From JALEFZ01 sp039820545 (GTDB lineage: Bacteria; Bacteroidota; Bacteroidia; J057), in the NCBI GenBank assembly GCA_039820545.1, contig JBCBPW010000005.1, forward strand, positions 101,087-165,086: 64,000 nucleotides of DNA, given 5' to 3'. Shown here piece after piece: positions 42,744 through 50,911 of this stretch; within the stretch, counting starts at the first letter, position 1; every line of letters starts with the position of its first letter. Below the pieces are notes generated by a model. It was not told the DNA's origin, made no database searches, and worked only from the letters and a program-made list of their open reading frames with translations. The translations under genes were made by a program, and so were the position numbers.

Positions 42744-44471
42744 ATGAAACCTCATTTTATTGTTTGTATAGGCTTGGTATTTTGGTTCTTAGGACCTCCT
42801 CTATCACATGGGCAAGAAGTAGAGATCCAGTATGACTCAGCCACAGGGCAGCTCAAGGCCAAAGATGGCGAAAAAATCCCGTTTGATCAGCCATTGACCT
42901 TTGAGATTGTAGACGCTGAAATCCAGAAGGTTCAAGTATTTTACTGTATCACAGATCCCCAAGATCCATCCAGACGATTGGATACGAATGATTACAAGAA
43001 GTGGAAGCATTACCGGTTTTTTGAGAATGGGACAGTCACGCTCAACGATAGTGGGTACAAATACATCCATACGTTTTCTGCTTACAATGGAAGGGTCCGA
43101 ATAAGCATTCCTCCTCTACATGTGAAGGAGCGGTACAGTATTCGCCTAGAGATCATCAAAAAGATCAAACTGACAGATGGAGGAGAGAAATTGCGGAAAG
43201 AGGTAGCAGAGATTGTCGCTGATCATTTTAGCTACAAAGGGCCCATAGTAGGTAAGGATAAGAGTCAGGAACTCTATGATAATATTCAAAAAAGCATTGT
43301 GGATGAGTTGGAAACGAACATTGTGACAGGAAGTGGGGTGGAAGTTAAATCTAGTGCAATTCTATTGGATACAGGAAATGTAGGAACACTTATTCGCACA
43401 TTAAAAATTAAGGAGTTAAATGACGATTTGCGAAGACAACGTCTCTCGATCTGTAGCTTCGGGGCCAAGAATGTTTTGGCGGTCTTAGAAGCCTTTCAGA
43501 AGAATAAAACATTCCTGAAATCAAAACTAGATCAGATTACAGCCCAAAAAGAGTCCCAAGACTTTCTCAAAGCAGTCGTCAACAAAAGTGTAGATGAAAA
43601 AGCTTCTCACCAACAGATCATTCAGATCATGCGGAATTTCTTGGATGAGGACAATCTTTGTCCCGATAGTTCGATCGACTTTTGTGATAAGACGAAGTTT
43701 TCAAATGAGCTACATCGCCTATTGGGAGGAGGAGGAAAAATTCAGGGTAATCTAATCATAGAAACGAGCGATTTTGATCTTAGGAGTGGGAAGCTAATGT
43801 TAGCTACTCTGCTAAATCTGAGGGGACTAAGAGATAAAAATGGCGCCCCTTTCTTCAATGAAGTAGAGCTTAAAAAGATCAATTTACTGATCCAACCTTT
43901 GCGAAAGTGGATGAATGCCATTGTGAAGTTAAGAACAGGTGAAAATGAGCTGAAGACTTGTATTGAGACCTTTCCTTTTTCCTTAAACAAATACTACATC
44001 GAGAAGATCTCTACCCCCTCAGTGACCTCGAAGCTGTCCCTCTTTACGAAAGCTACGCCTTATATCGGAGTAGATTTTGGGCTGGCTGTAGCACCTGAGA
44101 TCGGATCTACCTTTGCGATTCAGTCTTTCAATTTTCATGCAAGACCTGTCAATAAACAAGCGAGACTCTCTCAGAGTAGAGGGTGGGACTATGTTCTTAA
44201 ACAAGCGAGTTTTACTGTGGGAATTGCCCAGCGGATCGGAAATTATAATGACAATTTTGTGAGAGTAGGAGATTGGGGATCGCCTTTTGTAGGCGTAGGA
44301 TGGCGCGCCAATCGATTCATACGCTTCAGCGGAAGCTATTTATGGTATCGAGAAGGCGATGAAAATCCCATTATATCAGAGACAACTTCAAAAGGAACGT
44401 ACATGATAGGGGCTTCTCTAGACATCGCACTGAAGGATATATTCACCGTTTTTGATCAAATTTTCAAGTAA
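42744..44471 (+). CDS. Secreted protein of unknown family (575 residues), first gene of a three-gene operon
   Basis: The ATG at 42744 gives MKPHFIVCIGLVFWFLGPPLSHGQ, a clear signal peptide; the TTG two codons earlier is not needed. Residues about 25-150 are beta-rich (EIQYDSATGQLKAKDGEKIPFDQPLTFEIVDAEIQKVQVFYC). Residues about 150-420 are charged and helical. The last 140 residues look like membrane-type strands (YIGVDFGLAVAPEIGSTFAIQSF, GWRANRFIRFSGSYLWYR). I recognise no domain. Seven bases separate it from the next gene, and a lipoprotein gene overlaps that one, so the three are one transcription unit. Confidence 0.7.
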   Translation: MKPHFIVCIGLVFWFLGPPLSHGQEVEIQYDSATGQLKAKDGEKIPFDQPLTFEIVDAEIQKVQVFYCITDPQDPSRRLDTNDYKKWKHYRFFENGTVTLNDSGYKYIHTFSAYNGRVRISIPPLHVKERYSIRLEIIKKIKLTDGGEKLRKEVAEIVADHFSYKGPIVGKDKSQELYDNIQKSIVDELETNIVTGSGVEVKSSAILLDTGNVGTLIRTLKIKELNDDLRRQRLSICSFGAKNVLAVLEAFQKNKTFLKSKLDQITAQKESQDFLKAVVNKSVDEKASHQQIIQIMRNFLDEDNLCPDSSIDFCDKTKFSNELHRLLGGGGKIQGNLIIETSDFDLRSGKLMLATLLNLRGLRDKNGAPFFNEVELKKINLLIQPLRKWMNAIVKLRTGENELKTCIETFPFSLNKYYIEKISTPSVTSKLSLFTKATPYIGVDFGLAVAPEIGSTFAIQSFNFHARPVNKQARLSQSRGWDYVLKQASFTVGIAQRIGNYNDNFVRVGDWGSPFVGVGWRANRFIRFSGSYLWYREGDENPIISETTSKGTYMIGASLDIALKDIFTVFDQIFK

Positions 44472-44478
44472 TTCATAG

Positions 44479-44901
44479 ATGGCAGATCTGAGAGTCAAAT
44501 TTGACAACGAGCCAGAGATCGTTTTTTATTTTTATAAAAACGAAGGCAGAGACCAATATTTTATCAGCGATCCCTTTGATTTAGTGGTGTCGATGGAGAC
44601 GGAGGTTGCGCATAAAGGATTTTCTTTGAAGCTAATGGTGATGCAGAATGGCTACACCTTCAATGGCAAAAAAATAATTTTGCCCACACGTACGAAACAA
44701 ACATCTCCTTATGTATTTAAAGATGTCCGTCTTTTCTTGACATCAGATTCTCCCACGCCTCTGGCTTCCGTCAGTATGCTGGTGGATGTTCAGATTAAAG
44801 ATCAAGCTAATGGAGGAGCGAGAGTCGGGCAATTGACACAAAAGACTTTCAAAATATCCAAGTTCAACCTTACCCAAAAGCCTAAAGATGCCGAAGCTTA
44901 A
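44479..44901 (+). CDS. Small beta-rich protein without signal peptide, unknown family
   Basis: The 140-residue protein starts MADLRVKFDNEPEIVFYFYKNEG and has no hydrophobic N-terminus, so it should be cytosolic, in contrast to the two exported products beside it. It alternates aromatic and aliphatic residues (EIVFYFYKNEG, FSLKLMVMQNGYTF, VRLFLTSDSPTPLASVSMLVDVQIKD) and is rich in Lys and Gln at the end. It sits seven bases after the secreted protein, and its end overlaps the next start by 14 bases. That arrangement implies coupled translation and a shared process. I do not recognise it. Confidence 0.65.
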   Translation: MADLRVKFDNEPEIVFYFYKNEGRDQYFISDPFDLVVSMETEVAHKGFSLKLMVMQNGYTFNGKKIILPTRTKQTSPYVFKDVRLFLTSDSPTPLASVSMLVDVQIKDQANGGARVGQLTQKTFKISKFNLTQKPKDAEA

Positions 44902-45955
44902 TCTATTCTTTTACGGTTTGCTGTGCTTCATGGCCGCATGCACAGGGATTGATACGCCAGATGTAGATCCTAAGGACATCATTGCGCTGGAAGTCTTGGA
45001 TGAAAATGGAGATGCACTCACGGAGAATCCTTTGGCCGATGGAAAGACCATCTTGATCCTCCGTGCCACCATCCCATCCAATGCAGACGATAATTTCAAA
45101 GACATTACGTTCACTACTTCTGATGGAACGTTTATCGGTAGTGGGAACCAGACCATCAAAGAAAGAGTCAATGTAAATGGTGTGGCTGAGGTTCGCCTTA
45201 CTGTGCCCTTTTCGACAGAAGAGACGCAACTATTTTTTACCTCGACTACGGGTACCTATGACGATGATGCAAGTATCAGTCTCCAGCGAATTGAGGAAGT
45301 ATTGTCCGTCGAATTACTTTCCGAAAATCTCCAACCACTGGTGGAGCCTGTCCTTGCTGACAATCAGCAGACCGTTGTGGTCAAAGGTAAGGTGCTCACT
45401 AATTTCTCTGTCTTGAATACCATTACATTTAAGACGTCAGGTGGTCTATTCTCAAATGGCAAGAACGAAGTCACTGTCAAAACTGATTTAGAGAATGAAG
45501 CAATTACACGCCTACAGGTTCATCAGTCGATCGATTCTATTTTCGTAACTGCTGAAGTAGGGGATGGGCCTGTAAGTACTAGGGAAGAAGTCATTCAAAT
45601 GAAACGTGCCTTGCCAGACACCTTATTCATCGAGCCCGAAAAGCTCATTATGGGCCAGAACGAGACGAATGAGATAGTGGTCTTTTTGGAGCGTTTCCCC
45701 GATCGAGGCTTAGTGACCATCGGGACTGAGGTCGCATTCGACGCTTTTCAATTAGACTCCAATAATATGCAGGTGACAGTTGGCCGCTTCACAGGAATTA
45801 ATGAGGCAAAATCTGATGCGAATCAGAAGGTTTCAGCGACCTTCAGGACGGATACACAAAATGTAGACAGCGCGCAGGCCATCATCATCCGTATCTCTTC
45901 TATGAACGATCAAAGCAAACCGATTCCGAAAGAGATATCGATAAAGGTCGATTGA
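44888..45955 (+). CDS. Lipoprotein with tandem Ig-like repeats (Big/invasin type), unknown function
   Basis: The 355-residue lipoprotein has a type II signal peptide ending FMAAC. Residues about 30-130 and 131-235 are two copies of one Ig-like domain: IALEVLDENGDALTENPLADG matches SVELLSENLQPLVEPVLADN; ITFTTSDGTFIGSG matches ITFKTSGGLFSNGK; and both end in a Q-R or M-K-R turn. The last 115 residues form a different beta-rich segment. The pattern resembles invasin-like Big_1 domains on cell surfaces. It overlaps the preceding 140-residue gene by 14 bases and is followed by a terminator. Confidence 0.75.
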   Translation: MPKLNLFFYGLLCFMAACTGIDTPDVDPKDIIALEVLDENGDALTENPLADGKTILILRATIPSNADDNFKDITFTTSDGTFIGSGNQTIKERVNVNGVAEVRLTVPFSTEETQLFFTSTTGTYDDDASISLQRIEEVLSVELLSENLQPLVEPVLADNQQTVVVKGKVLTNFSVLNTITFKTSGGLFSNGKNEVTVKTDLENEAITRLQVHQSIDSIFVTAEVGDGPVSTREEVIQMKRALPDTLFIEPEKLIMGQNETNEIVVFLERFPDRGLVTIGTEVAFDAFQLDSNNMQVTVGRFTGINEAKSDANQKVSATFRTDTQNVDSAQAIIIRISSMNDQSKPIPKEISIKVD

Positions 45956-45978
45956 GATAAGAGACCAACGTACTGAAT

Positions 45979-46016
45979 AAATACCTGTTCTTCTCCAAAA
46001 GGAATGGGTATTTTTC
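45979..46016 (+). terminator. Terminator after the Ig-repeat lipoprotein gene
   Basis: AAATACC / GGTATTT forms the outer stem, with a further TTC/GGAA-type inner pairing around an AAAA loop. TTTTTC follows. Confidence 0.8.
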
Positions 46017-46055
46017 GTTTATAGACTATGTCCAACCCCTATTATCCCTACACAT

Positions 46056-46778
46056 ATGCGCACACGTATTTTCCTACTCCTGCTTTTGCCTACTTTCGCA
46101 TTTGCCCAGAAGTCATCAGATTGGGTCATCGAAGGTAAACTTGGGTTGGGACGTCCCTATGTCATCTCTAGCCTCATCGATACACGTCAGTTCAATTCGC
46201 AGCAGCAGTTCACGTTGTACTCACAGTTTGCTGTAACGAGACGCTTCTTTCTACATGGCAATAGTTACCTACGTGCAGGCTTGGGCCTGCATCAAGTAGG
46301 ACAGCGAACCCAGATAAACATGATCGTCTCGAATTTGCAATCATGGCAACCCAATCCCGATCCTAATGCAACACCTGAACTTGTCTCAATCAACTTTACA
46401 GGTATCATGGGAAGTATCCCTATCACGCTGGGAACTACTCGTACATTGGGTCGACAGCAAATATATGGAGAGGTAGGAGCGGCGGCCAATGTACTACTTT
46501 ACCGTATGGTGAACGTAGAAGATGCAATGGGAGAACCAGTTGATATCATCAGTAATAGATCTTTTGCTAGCGAGTTTCGTCTACAGCCCACACTCAGTAT
46601 GGCGGGAGGCATAGAGAAAGCCCTTGGTAGCGGAGGAGCGTTCCGTATAGGCATTTATGCAGAGCCCATGTTCAATCTATCGGATATTACCAATATCATT
46701 GAGGGGCTAAATTTCCTTTGGATAGGGCTTGAGTCGGGGATACAAGTCTCGTGGGTATTGGGAGGAAATGAAAAATAA
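46056..46778 (+). CDS. Outer-membrane beta-barrel protein (paralogue B)
   Basis: The 240-residue protein has a signal peptide (MRTRIFLLLLLPTFAFAQ) and a strand-rich body ending in SWVLGGNEK. It is a paralogue of the protein at 41756-42472: the strands VNIFRGIYAEP / FRIGIYAEP-type segments, LGTTRTLGRQQIYGEVG against FGTTKQMGKSTLYGELG, and the final SGIQVSWVL align without large gaps. No partner domain is present. It lies 101 bases after the Ig-repeat lipoprotein gene, behind that gene's terminator, so it is probably transcribed separately. Confidence 0.8.
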   Translation: MRTRIFLLLLLPTFAFAQKSSDWVIEGKLGLGRPYVISSLIDTRQFNSQQQFTLYSQFAVTRRFFLHGNSYLRAGLGLHQVGQRTQINMIVSNLQSWQPNPDPNATPELVSINFTGIMGSIPITLGTTRTLGRQQIYGEVGAAANVLLYRMVNVEDAMGEPVDIISNRSFASEFRLQPTLSMAGGIEKALGSGGAFRIGIYAEPMFNLSDITNIIEGLNFLWIGLESGIQVSWVLGGNEK

Positions 46779-46837
46779 TTAACTCCTGATTATGGAAAAG
46801 TGCAGGTACTTTCATCTTAACTAAAAAATTAGTTGAA

Positions 46838-47674
46838 ATGAAAAAGACACATCTCATTTTCCTTTGTGCTTTGCTATGTTCCATGACAGCTTGTCACTCT
46901 GATGAAATGAAAGGCTATGAAATGGCACCTCAAACTGATTTGCTGGAAACAGGACAACCTACTGCCACAGCAGATGCGATTCCTCCCTCTCCTGAGATTC
47001 GCAATCTCAAACTTATCAAAGAAGGACACATTACCTTTCAGACGGATGATGGCTGGTCTACTTACGAGCGTGTGCGTGGCTGGGTCAATCAACATCAGGG
47101 ATACATCGCAGGCGAAAATCAGTTTTCCAATGCTTACAGACAGGAACATCAACTCACCATCAAAATCCCTAACTCAAAGTTTGAGGATTTGATGCAGATT
47201 TTAGGGACAGGTGTGAAGGCATTTGATGTGCGAAAGATCACGGTGAAAGATGTGGGAGAGGCCTACACAGATCTGTCTATTCGCCTAAAAAATATGGAGG
47301 CCAAAGCCGATCGTTATCGAAAGTTGTACCAAAGGGCCAACAAAATTGATGAAATCCTGGAAGTAGACCGAAACTTAAATGAAGTTGTGCTAGAGATTGA
47401 TAGGTTGAAAGGTAAGCTGCGCTACTTGGATAGCCAGGTTTCTTTCAGTACGATCCATTTGACATTTTACCAAAAGGTTGCCTCATCTAAACCCATAGAG
47501 AAAACACCTGGCTTTGGAGAAAAAGCAGCTGAAAGTTTATCCACTGGTTGGCAGGCAGTCCAAAATATATTCTTATTCTTCCTCACCTTTTGGCCTGCAG
47601 CCTTTCTCATGGGAATTTTATGGGGACTCTGGCGATTTGTGATCCGTCCACATGTGAAGGGAAGAAAGGTCTAA
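46838..47674 (+). CDS. DUF4349 lipoprotein
   Basis: The 278-residue lipoprotein has a lipobox SMTAC (MKKTHLIFLCALLCSMTAC), then a variable linker. The DUF4349 body follows: GHITFQTDDGWSTYERV, GWVNQHQGYIAGEN, the helical LSIRLKNMEAKADRYRKLYQRANKIDEILEVDRNLNEVVLEIDRLKGKLRYLDSQVS, and the Y-x-K-V-type strand. The C-terminus has a membrane span (LFFLTFWPAAFLMGILWGLWRFV) with a basic tail. DUF4349 proteins are associated with envelope functions without an assigned activity. It is single and co-oriented with the downstream hydrolase. Confidence 0.85.
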   Translation: MKKTHLIFLCALLCSMTACHSDEMKGYEMAPQTDLLETGQPTATADAIPPSPEIRNLKLIKEGHITFQTDDGWSTYERVRGWVNQHQGYIAGENQFSNAYRQEHQLTIKIPNSKFEDLMQILGTGVKAFDVRKITVKDVGEAYTDLSIRLKNMEAKADRYRKLYQRANKIDEILEVDRNLNEVVLEIDRLKGKLRYLDSQVSFSTIHLTFYQKVASSKPIEKTPGFGEKAAESLSTGWQAVQNIFLFFLTFWPAAFLMGILWGLWRFVIRPHVKGRKV

Positions 47675-47776
47675 GAAGTACATGCAGATCATTTCATATG
47701 TCTAAAACCAAAGCGAGCGTCATGCCTTTATAGGATACGATCTCCTAGATCGGCAAGACATCAAATTCTATCCATC

Positions 47777-48625
47777 ATGAAGTTTACGACGCTTATCGCT
47801 TTATTTTTAAGTATGTTTTTGATAGAGAAGCCTGCAAGTACGCCTCCTACGTCCCCACCGATTACGATGTGTGGCATGGACCAGTTTGCTAAAGATCCTT
47901 CTTTTATGCAGACACATCCATACGTACGTTCCATTTCCACATTTGAAGTTCAAGGAGAGATGATACAGATCCCTGTAGAAGGAGGTGAAAAAGCCAATGT
48001 TTATGAGATTAAGGCCCAGAATCCGAGCAATCAGTACATGATCATCATTCATGAGTGGTGGGGACTGAATGAAAATATCAAGCAGCAGGCGGACCGTCTC
48101 GCCAAGGATCTTCCGCATATCCATATGCTTGCTGTAGATATGTACGATGGAAAGGTGGCGACGACTCCACAAGATGCGCGCACTTACATGGGGGGACTCG
48201 ACCAGAATCGGGCCTTCGCGATTGTCAATGCCTTGAGTGCGTATATGGGTGATGAGGCAGAGGTTGCGACGATCGGTTGGTGCTTTGGAGGCGCATGGTC
48301 TTTGCAGTCTGCGATGGCTCTAGGTGAGAAAGTCAAAGGCTGCGTGATATACTACGGCATGCCTGAGCGCAGTGTGGAGAAGCTAAAGACCTTGAACTCA
48401 GATGTATTGGGAATATTTGCGAAAAAGGATCGTTACATCACACCAGCTGTAGTGGAGGTATTTGAGGAAAATATGAAAAAGGCGGGAAAAGCGATAACTG
48501 TGCATCAGTTTGATGCAGATCATGCATTTGCCAATCCGAGTGGGGCGCGCTATCAGGAAAAAGAGGCGGAAGAAGCTTACGCGCTTACACTGGCATACTT
48601 GAAGGAACACCTGCAGGCTGAGTAA
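47777..48625 (+). CDS. Dienelactone hydrolase family protein
   Basis: This 282-residue alpha/beta hydrolase has a hydrophobic N-terminus (TTLIALFLSMFLI) that may be a signal peptide or anchor. The family nucleophile elbow is G-W-C169-F-G-G; D218 in KKDRYI and H249 in ADHAFANP complete a Cys-Asp-His triad. HEWWGLNENI near residue 92 marks the oxyanion region typical of the DLH family. Members cleave dienelactones or other esters; the substrate is unknown. The 3' end overlaps the convergent sigma factor gene by 41 bases. Confidence 0.9.
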   Translation: MKFTTLIALFLSMFLIEKPASTPPTSPPITMCGMDQFAKDPSFMQTHPYVRSISTFEVQGEMIQIPVEGGEKANVYEIKAQNPSNQYMIIIHEWWGLNENIKQQADRLAKDLPHIHMLAVDMYDGKVATTPQDARTYMGGLDQNRAFAIVNALSAYMGDEAEVATIGWCFGGAWSLQSAMALGEKVKGCVIYYGMPERSVEKLKTLNSDVLGIFAKKDRYITPAVVEVFEENMKKAGKAITVHQFDADHAFANPSGARYQEKEAEEAYALTLAYLKEHLQAE

Positions 48626-49436
48626 GCGTGACTTTTCCTAGATCCTGTATGCGGATGCGTTGGATCTCCTGGCCATTTCCTTCGAGTTGAATGTATTTGA
48701 TCGGATGTAAGTATAGGTATGCCACGAGGTAAGGCATATCTTTGATGAACATCAATTTGTAGCGTAGACCTTGCCTGTGTTGAGCCAGCAAGGTTTCTGC
48801 TACCTGTAAGTTTCCTTTGACGGTCTGTGCCGTCGTAGCCGCAGGCTTCAATACCTCTAGTTCGATATCGGCTTTGAGTAAGTCTAGCAAAGCACTTAGA
48901 TCCTCTCCTTCACATACATCTACAAATGTTCGGTAGAGATGTTGATGATCGTCTTGGTCTACATCAAAGCGCGAGGAAGATTTCTTCAGGTGCTTGCGCG
49001 CACGAACCAATATCTGCCGACAATTCGCCTCCGATATGTCCAAAATCTCGGCGATTTCCTTATGTGTATAATTGAAAATATCCTTGAGGAGGAAGACCGC
49101 ACGCTCAGTAGGATTGAGCTTTGCCATAAGTTGATGCATGCTCATGGAAAGAGAAAAATCATGCTCGACTCTGAAGGGCATGTGAACCGCTGTATCCTGC
49201 TTCTCTGTAGGAAGATCCAGGTTCTCCTTCTTGCGGTCGCGGATAAAATTCAAACATTTATTGATCAGGGTGCGTACCAAGTAGCCCCGTTCGTTTTCAA
49301 TTTCGGATTTGTCCCAATCAAGCCATTTGATCAGGGTCTCATGGACCAGATCTTCAGCGTCAGATTGACTGCCCAGCATATTGTAGGCGATAGGAAAGAG
49401 CATTTCCTTGTAGGATTGATATGTTAGTGAAGTCAT
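48585..49436 (-). CDS. SigJ-type ECF sigma factor with C-terminal SnoaL-like extension
   Basis: The 283-residue sigma-70 family protein has sigma region 2 at about 12-80 (SQSDAEDLVHETLIKWL) and region 4 at about 105-155 (LNPTERAVFLLKDIFNYTHKEIAEILDISEANCRQILVRARKHL). A C-terminal domain of about 110 residues resembles SnoaL/NTF2 folds, as in the ECF41 and related SigJ groups, where the extension controls activity without a separate anti-sigma factor. The 3' end overlaps the dienelactone hydrolase gene tail-to-tail by 41 bases. The target promoters are unknown. Confidence 0.88.
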   Translation of the reverse strand: MTSLTYQSYKEMLFPIAYNMLGSQSDAEDLVHETLIKWLDWDKSEIENERGYLVRTLINKCLNFIRDRKKENLDLPTEKQDTAVHMPFRVEHDFSLSMSMHQLMAKLNPTERAVFLLKDIFNYTHKEIAEILDISEANCRQILVRARKHLKKSSSRFDVDQDDHQHLYRTFVDVCEGEDLSALLDLLKADIELEVLKPAATTAQTVKGNLQVAETLLAQHRQGLRYKLMFIKDMPYLVAYLYLHPIKYIQLEGNGQEIQRIRIQDLGKVTLTQPAGVPSSMPV

Positions 49437-49642
49437 GACCTATATCTTTGTATCCCTGCTTGTAAAACACACATGATAGGGAAGACGTGACACGTCAGAG
49501 AAAATTTTATCTATTGCCACACATAGGAATTGGTATATGTTTGGCGGCTTTTTGTCGTTTTGATGAGAACCTGTAATTTGTAGACGTGGGACCGTAAGTT
49601 TTACTCTACCCCAATGCCCATAATTTTTTTGGACCGTCCTTT

Positions 49643-50389
49643 ATGCTATTAGCCGAAAGTATGCCATTACAGAATCTACTCCTCCATCGTTTATTTTTCC
49701 TGCCATTCTTACTGCTTGTCTGCCTCTTTGGCTGTGAGCAGACGCCAGAATCGCCCCCTATCCAAGAGCCACCTATGAGTGACTCGAGCCTGACTTACCT
49801 GGCACTTGGAGATTCGTATACGATAGGAGAATCTGTACCTGTAGCCGAGCGTTGGCCTGCCCAGCTCGTGGATACGTTGACGCGCGCAGGTGTAGACTTT
49901 GACTCCTTTCGCATCATTGCAAGGACAGGCTGGACGACAGACGAGTTGACACAGGCACTGGTTGACAGCCTGCCCATAGGAACTTATGACATGGTCTCTT
50001 TATTGATTGGGGTCAATAATCAGTTTCGGGGCTATCCTTTTGATCAGTACGAGCGCGAGTTTGTCGCCCTGCTGGACTCCGCGATCAAATATGCAGGGGA
50101 TGATACGGAAAAAGTCTTTGTTGTTTCTATTCCCGATTATGGCGTGACACCCTTCGGACAGACGCGAGATACCGCTAGGATCGCACAGGAATTAGATCAG
50201 TACAATGCCTATGCCCAGCAAATCTGCGAAGCGCGGAGCATCCCATTTTTCAATATCACAGCTATTTCAAGAGAGGCAATTGATGAACCTGAACTGGTTG
50301 CATCTGATGGGTTACATCCTTCGGGAGAGATGTACAGACAATGGGTAGAGCTGATGGTGGCCGATGTGAAAAAACTGATTGAGGAATAA
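49643..50389 (+). CDS. SGNH/GDSL hydrolase lipoprotein
   Basis: The 248-residue protein has a type II signal peptide with lipobox LFGC (C31). The first ATG at 49643 is kept; the ATG at 49661 would also work and is closer to the signal peptide. The SGNH fold shows all four blocks: LGDSYTIG (nucleophile S58), RTGWTT, LIGVNNQ and the DGLHPSGEMY catalytic Asp-His. These enzymes are esterases or lipases acting on carbohydrate or lipid esters. It is divergent from the sigma factor gene, across a 206-base gap. Confidence 0.9.
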   Translation: MLLAESMPLQNLLLHRLFFLPFLLLVCLFGCEQTPESPPIQEPPMSDSSLTYLALGDSYTIGESVPVAERWPAQLVDTLTRAGVDFDSFRIIARTGWTTDELTQALVDSLPIGTYDMVSLLIGVNNQFRGYPFDQYEREFVALLDSAIKYAGDDTEKVFVVSIPDYGVTPFGQTRDTARIAQELDQYNAYAQQICEARSIPFFNITAISREAIDEPELVASDGLHPSGEMYRQWVELMVADVKKLIEE

Positions 50390-50420
50390 GAAGCACGGCA
50401 TTCCACAAAGTACAATAAAA

Positions 50421-50449
50421 AAAAGCCTCCCATTGATGGAGGCCTTTTT
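50421..50449. terminator. Bidirectional terminator
   Basis: A 6-bp GC-rich stem GCCTCC / GGAGGC has a 7-base loop, a long A-run on the left and a T-run on the right. It separates the convergent SGNH and PLDc_N genes. Confidence 0.8.
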
Positions 50450-50487
50450 ATTTTAAATGCTAATGATCAGCTTCTTAGATTTGCCTA

Positions 50488-50688
50488 CTAACTCTGACGC
50501 GGCATGCCAAATAGCATGTACATAATGGAACCAAAGATGGGAGCGAACAAAATAAATCCTGTCCAAGCTACTTTACCAAAAGTAGTTTTCTTGCTTTCCT
50601 TCCAGATATTGAAGAGGACACCAATCGTAAGGAGAAACCAGACGATCGTCAAGATAGAACCGATGACACTTCCCAAAAATGAAAACAT
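50488..50688 (-). CDS. Small PLDc_N-type membrane protein
   Basis: The 66-residue protein has two hydrophobic spans. The first is about residues 4-27 (LGSVIGSILTIVWFLLTIGVLFNIW). A K-E-S-K-K-T-T linker follows, and the second span ends in the GSIMYMLFG turn typical of phospholipase-D-nuclease N-terminal (PLDc_N) domains. Stand-alone copies are common in Bacteroidota and of unknown role. It has a terminator immediately downstream and no obvious operon partner. Confidence 0.8.
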   Translation of the reverse strand: MFSFLGSVIGSILTIVWFLLTIGVLFNIWKESKKTTFGKVAWTGFILFAPIFGSIMYMLFGMPRQS

Positions 50689-50911
50689 AAGTTGATAGGG
50701 TTAAATGTGAATCAAAATAAAATGGACTCTTTGTGAGGAGATATATTTTTCCTCCTTTAGTCCCCAAATTGTAAGATCTTTTTGCGAGAAAGTATCTACA
50801 ATTTAAAGATAGTGTTTGGGCCTAAAGGTTGAAAAAGTCCTGGCTTTCTATCGAAAGCTGATTCATAGACGAAGAAGGGGAGAAATTATTTTAGGGGAAA
50901 GTTGCGCAAAA

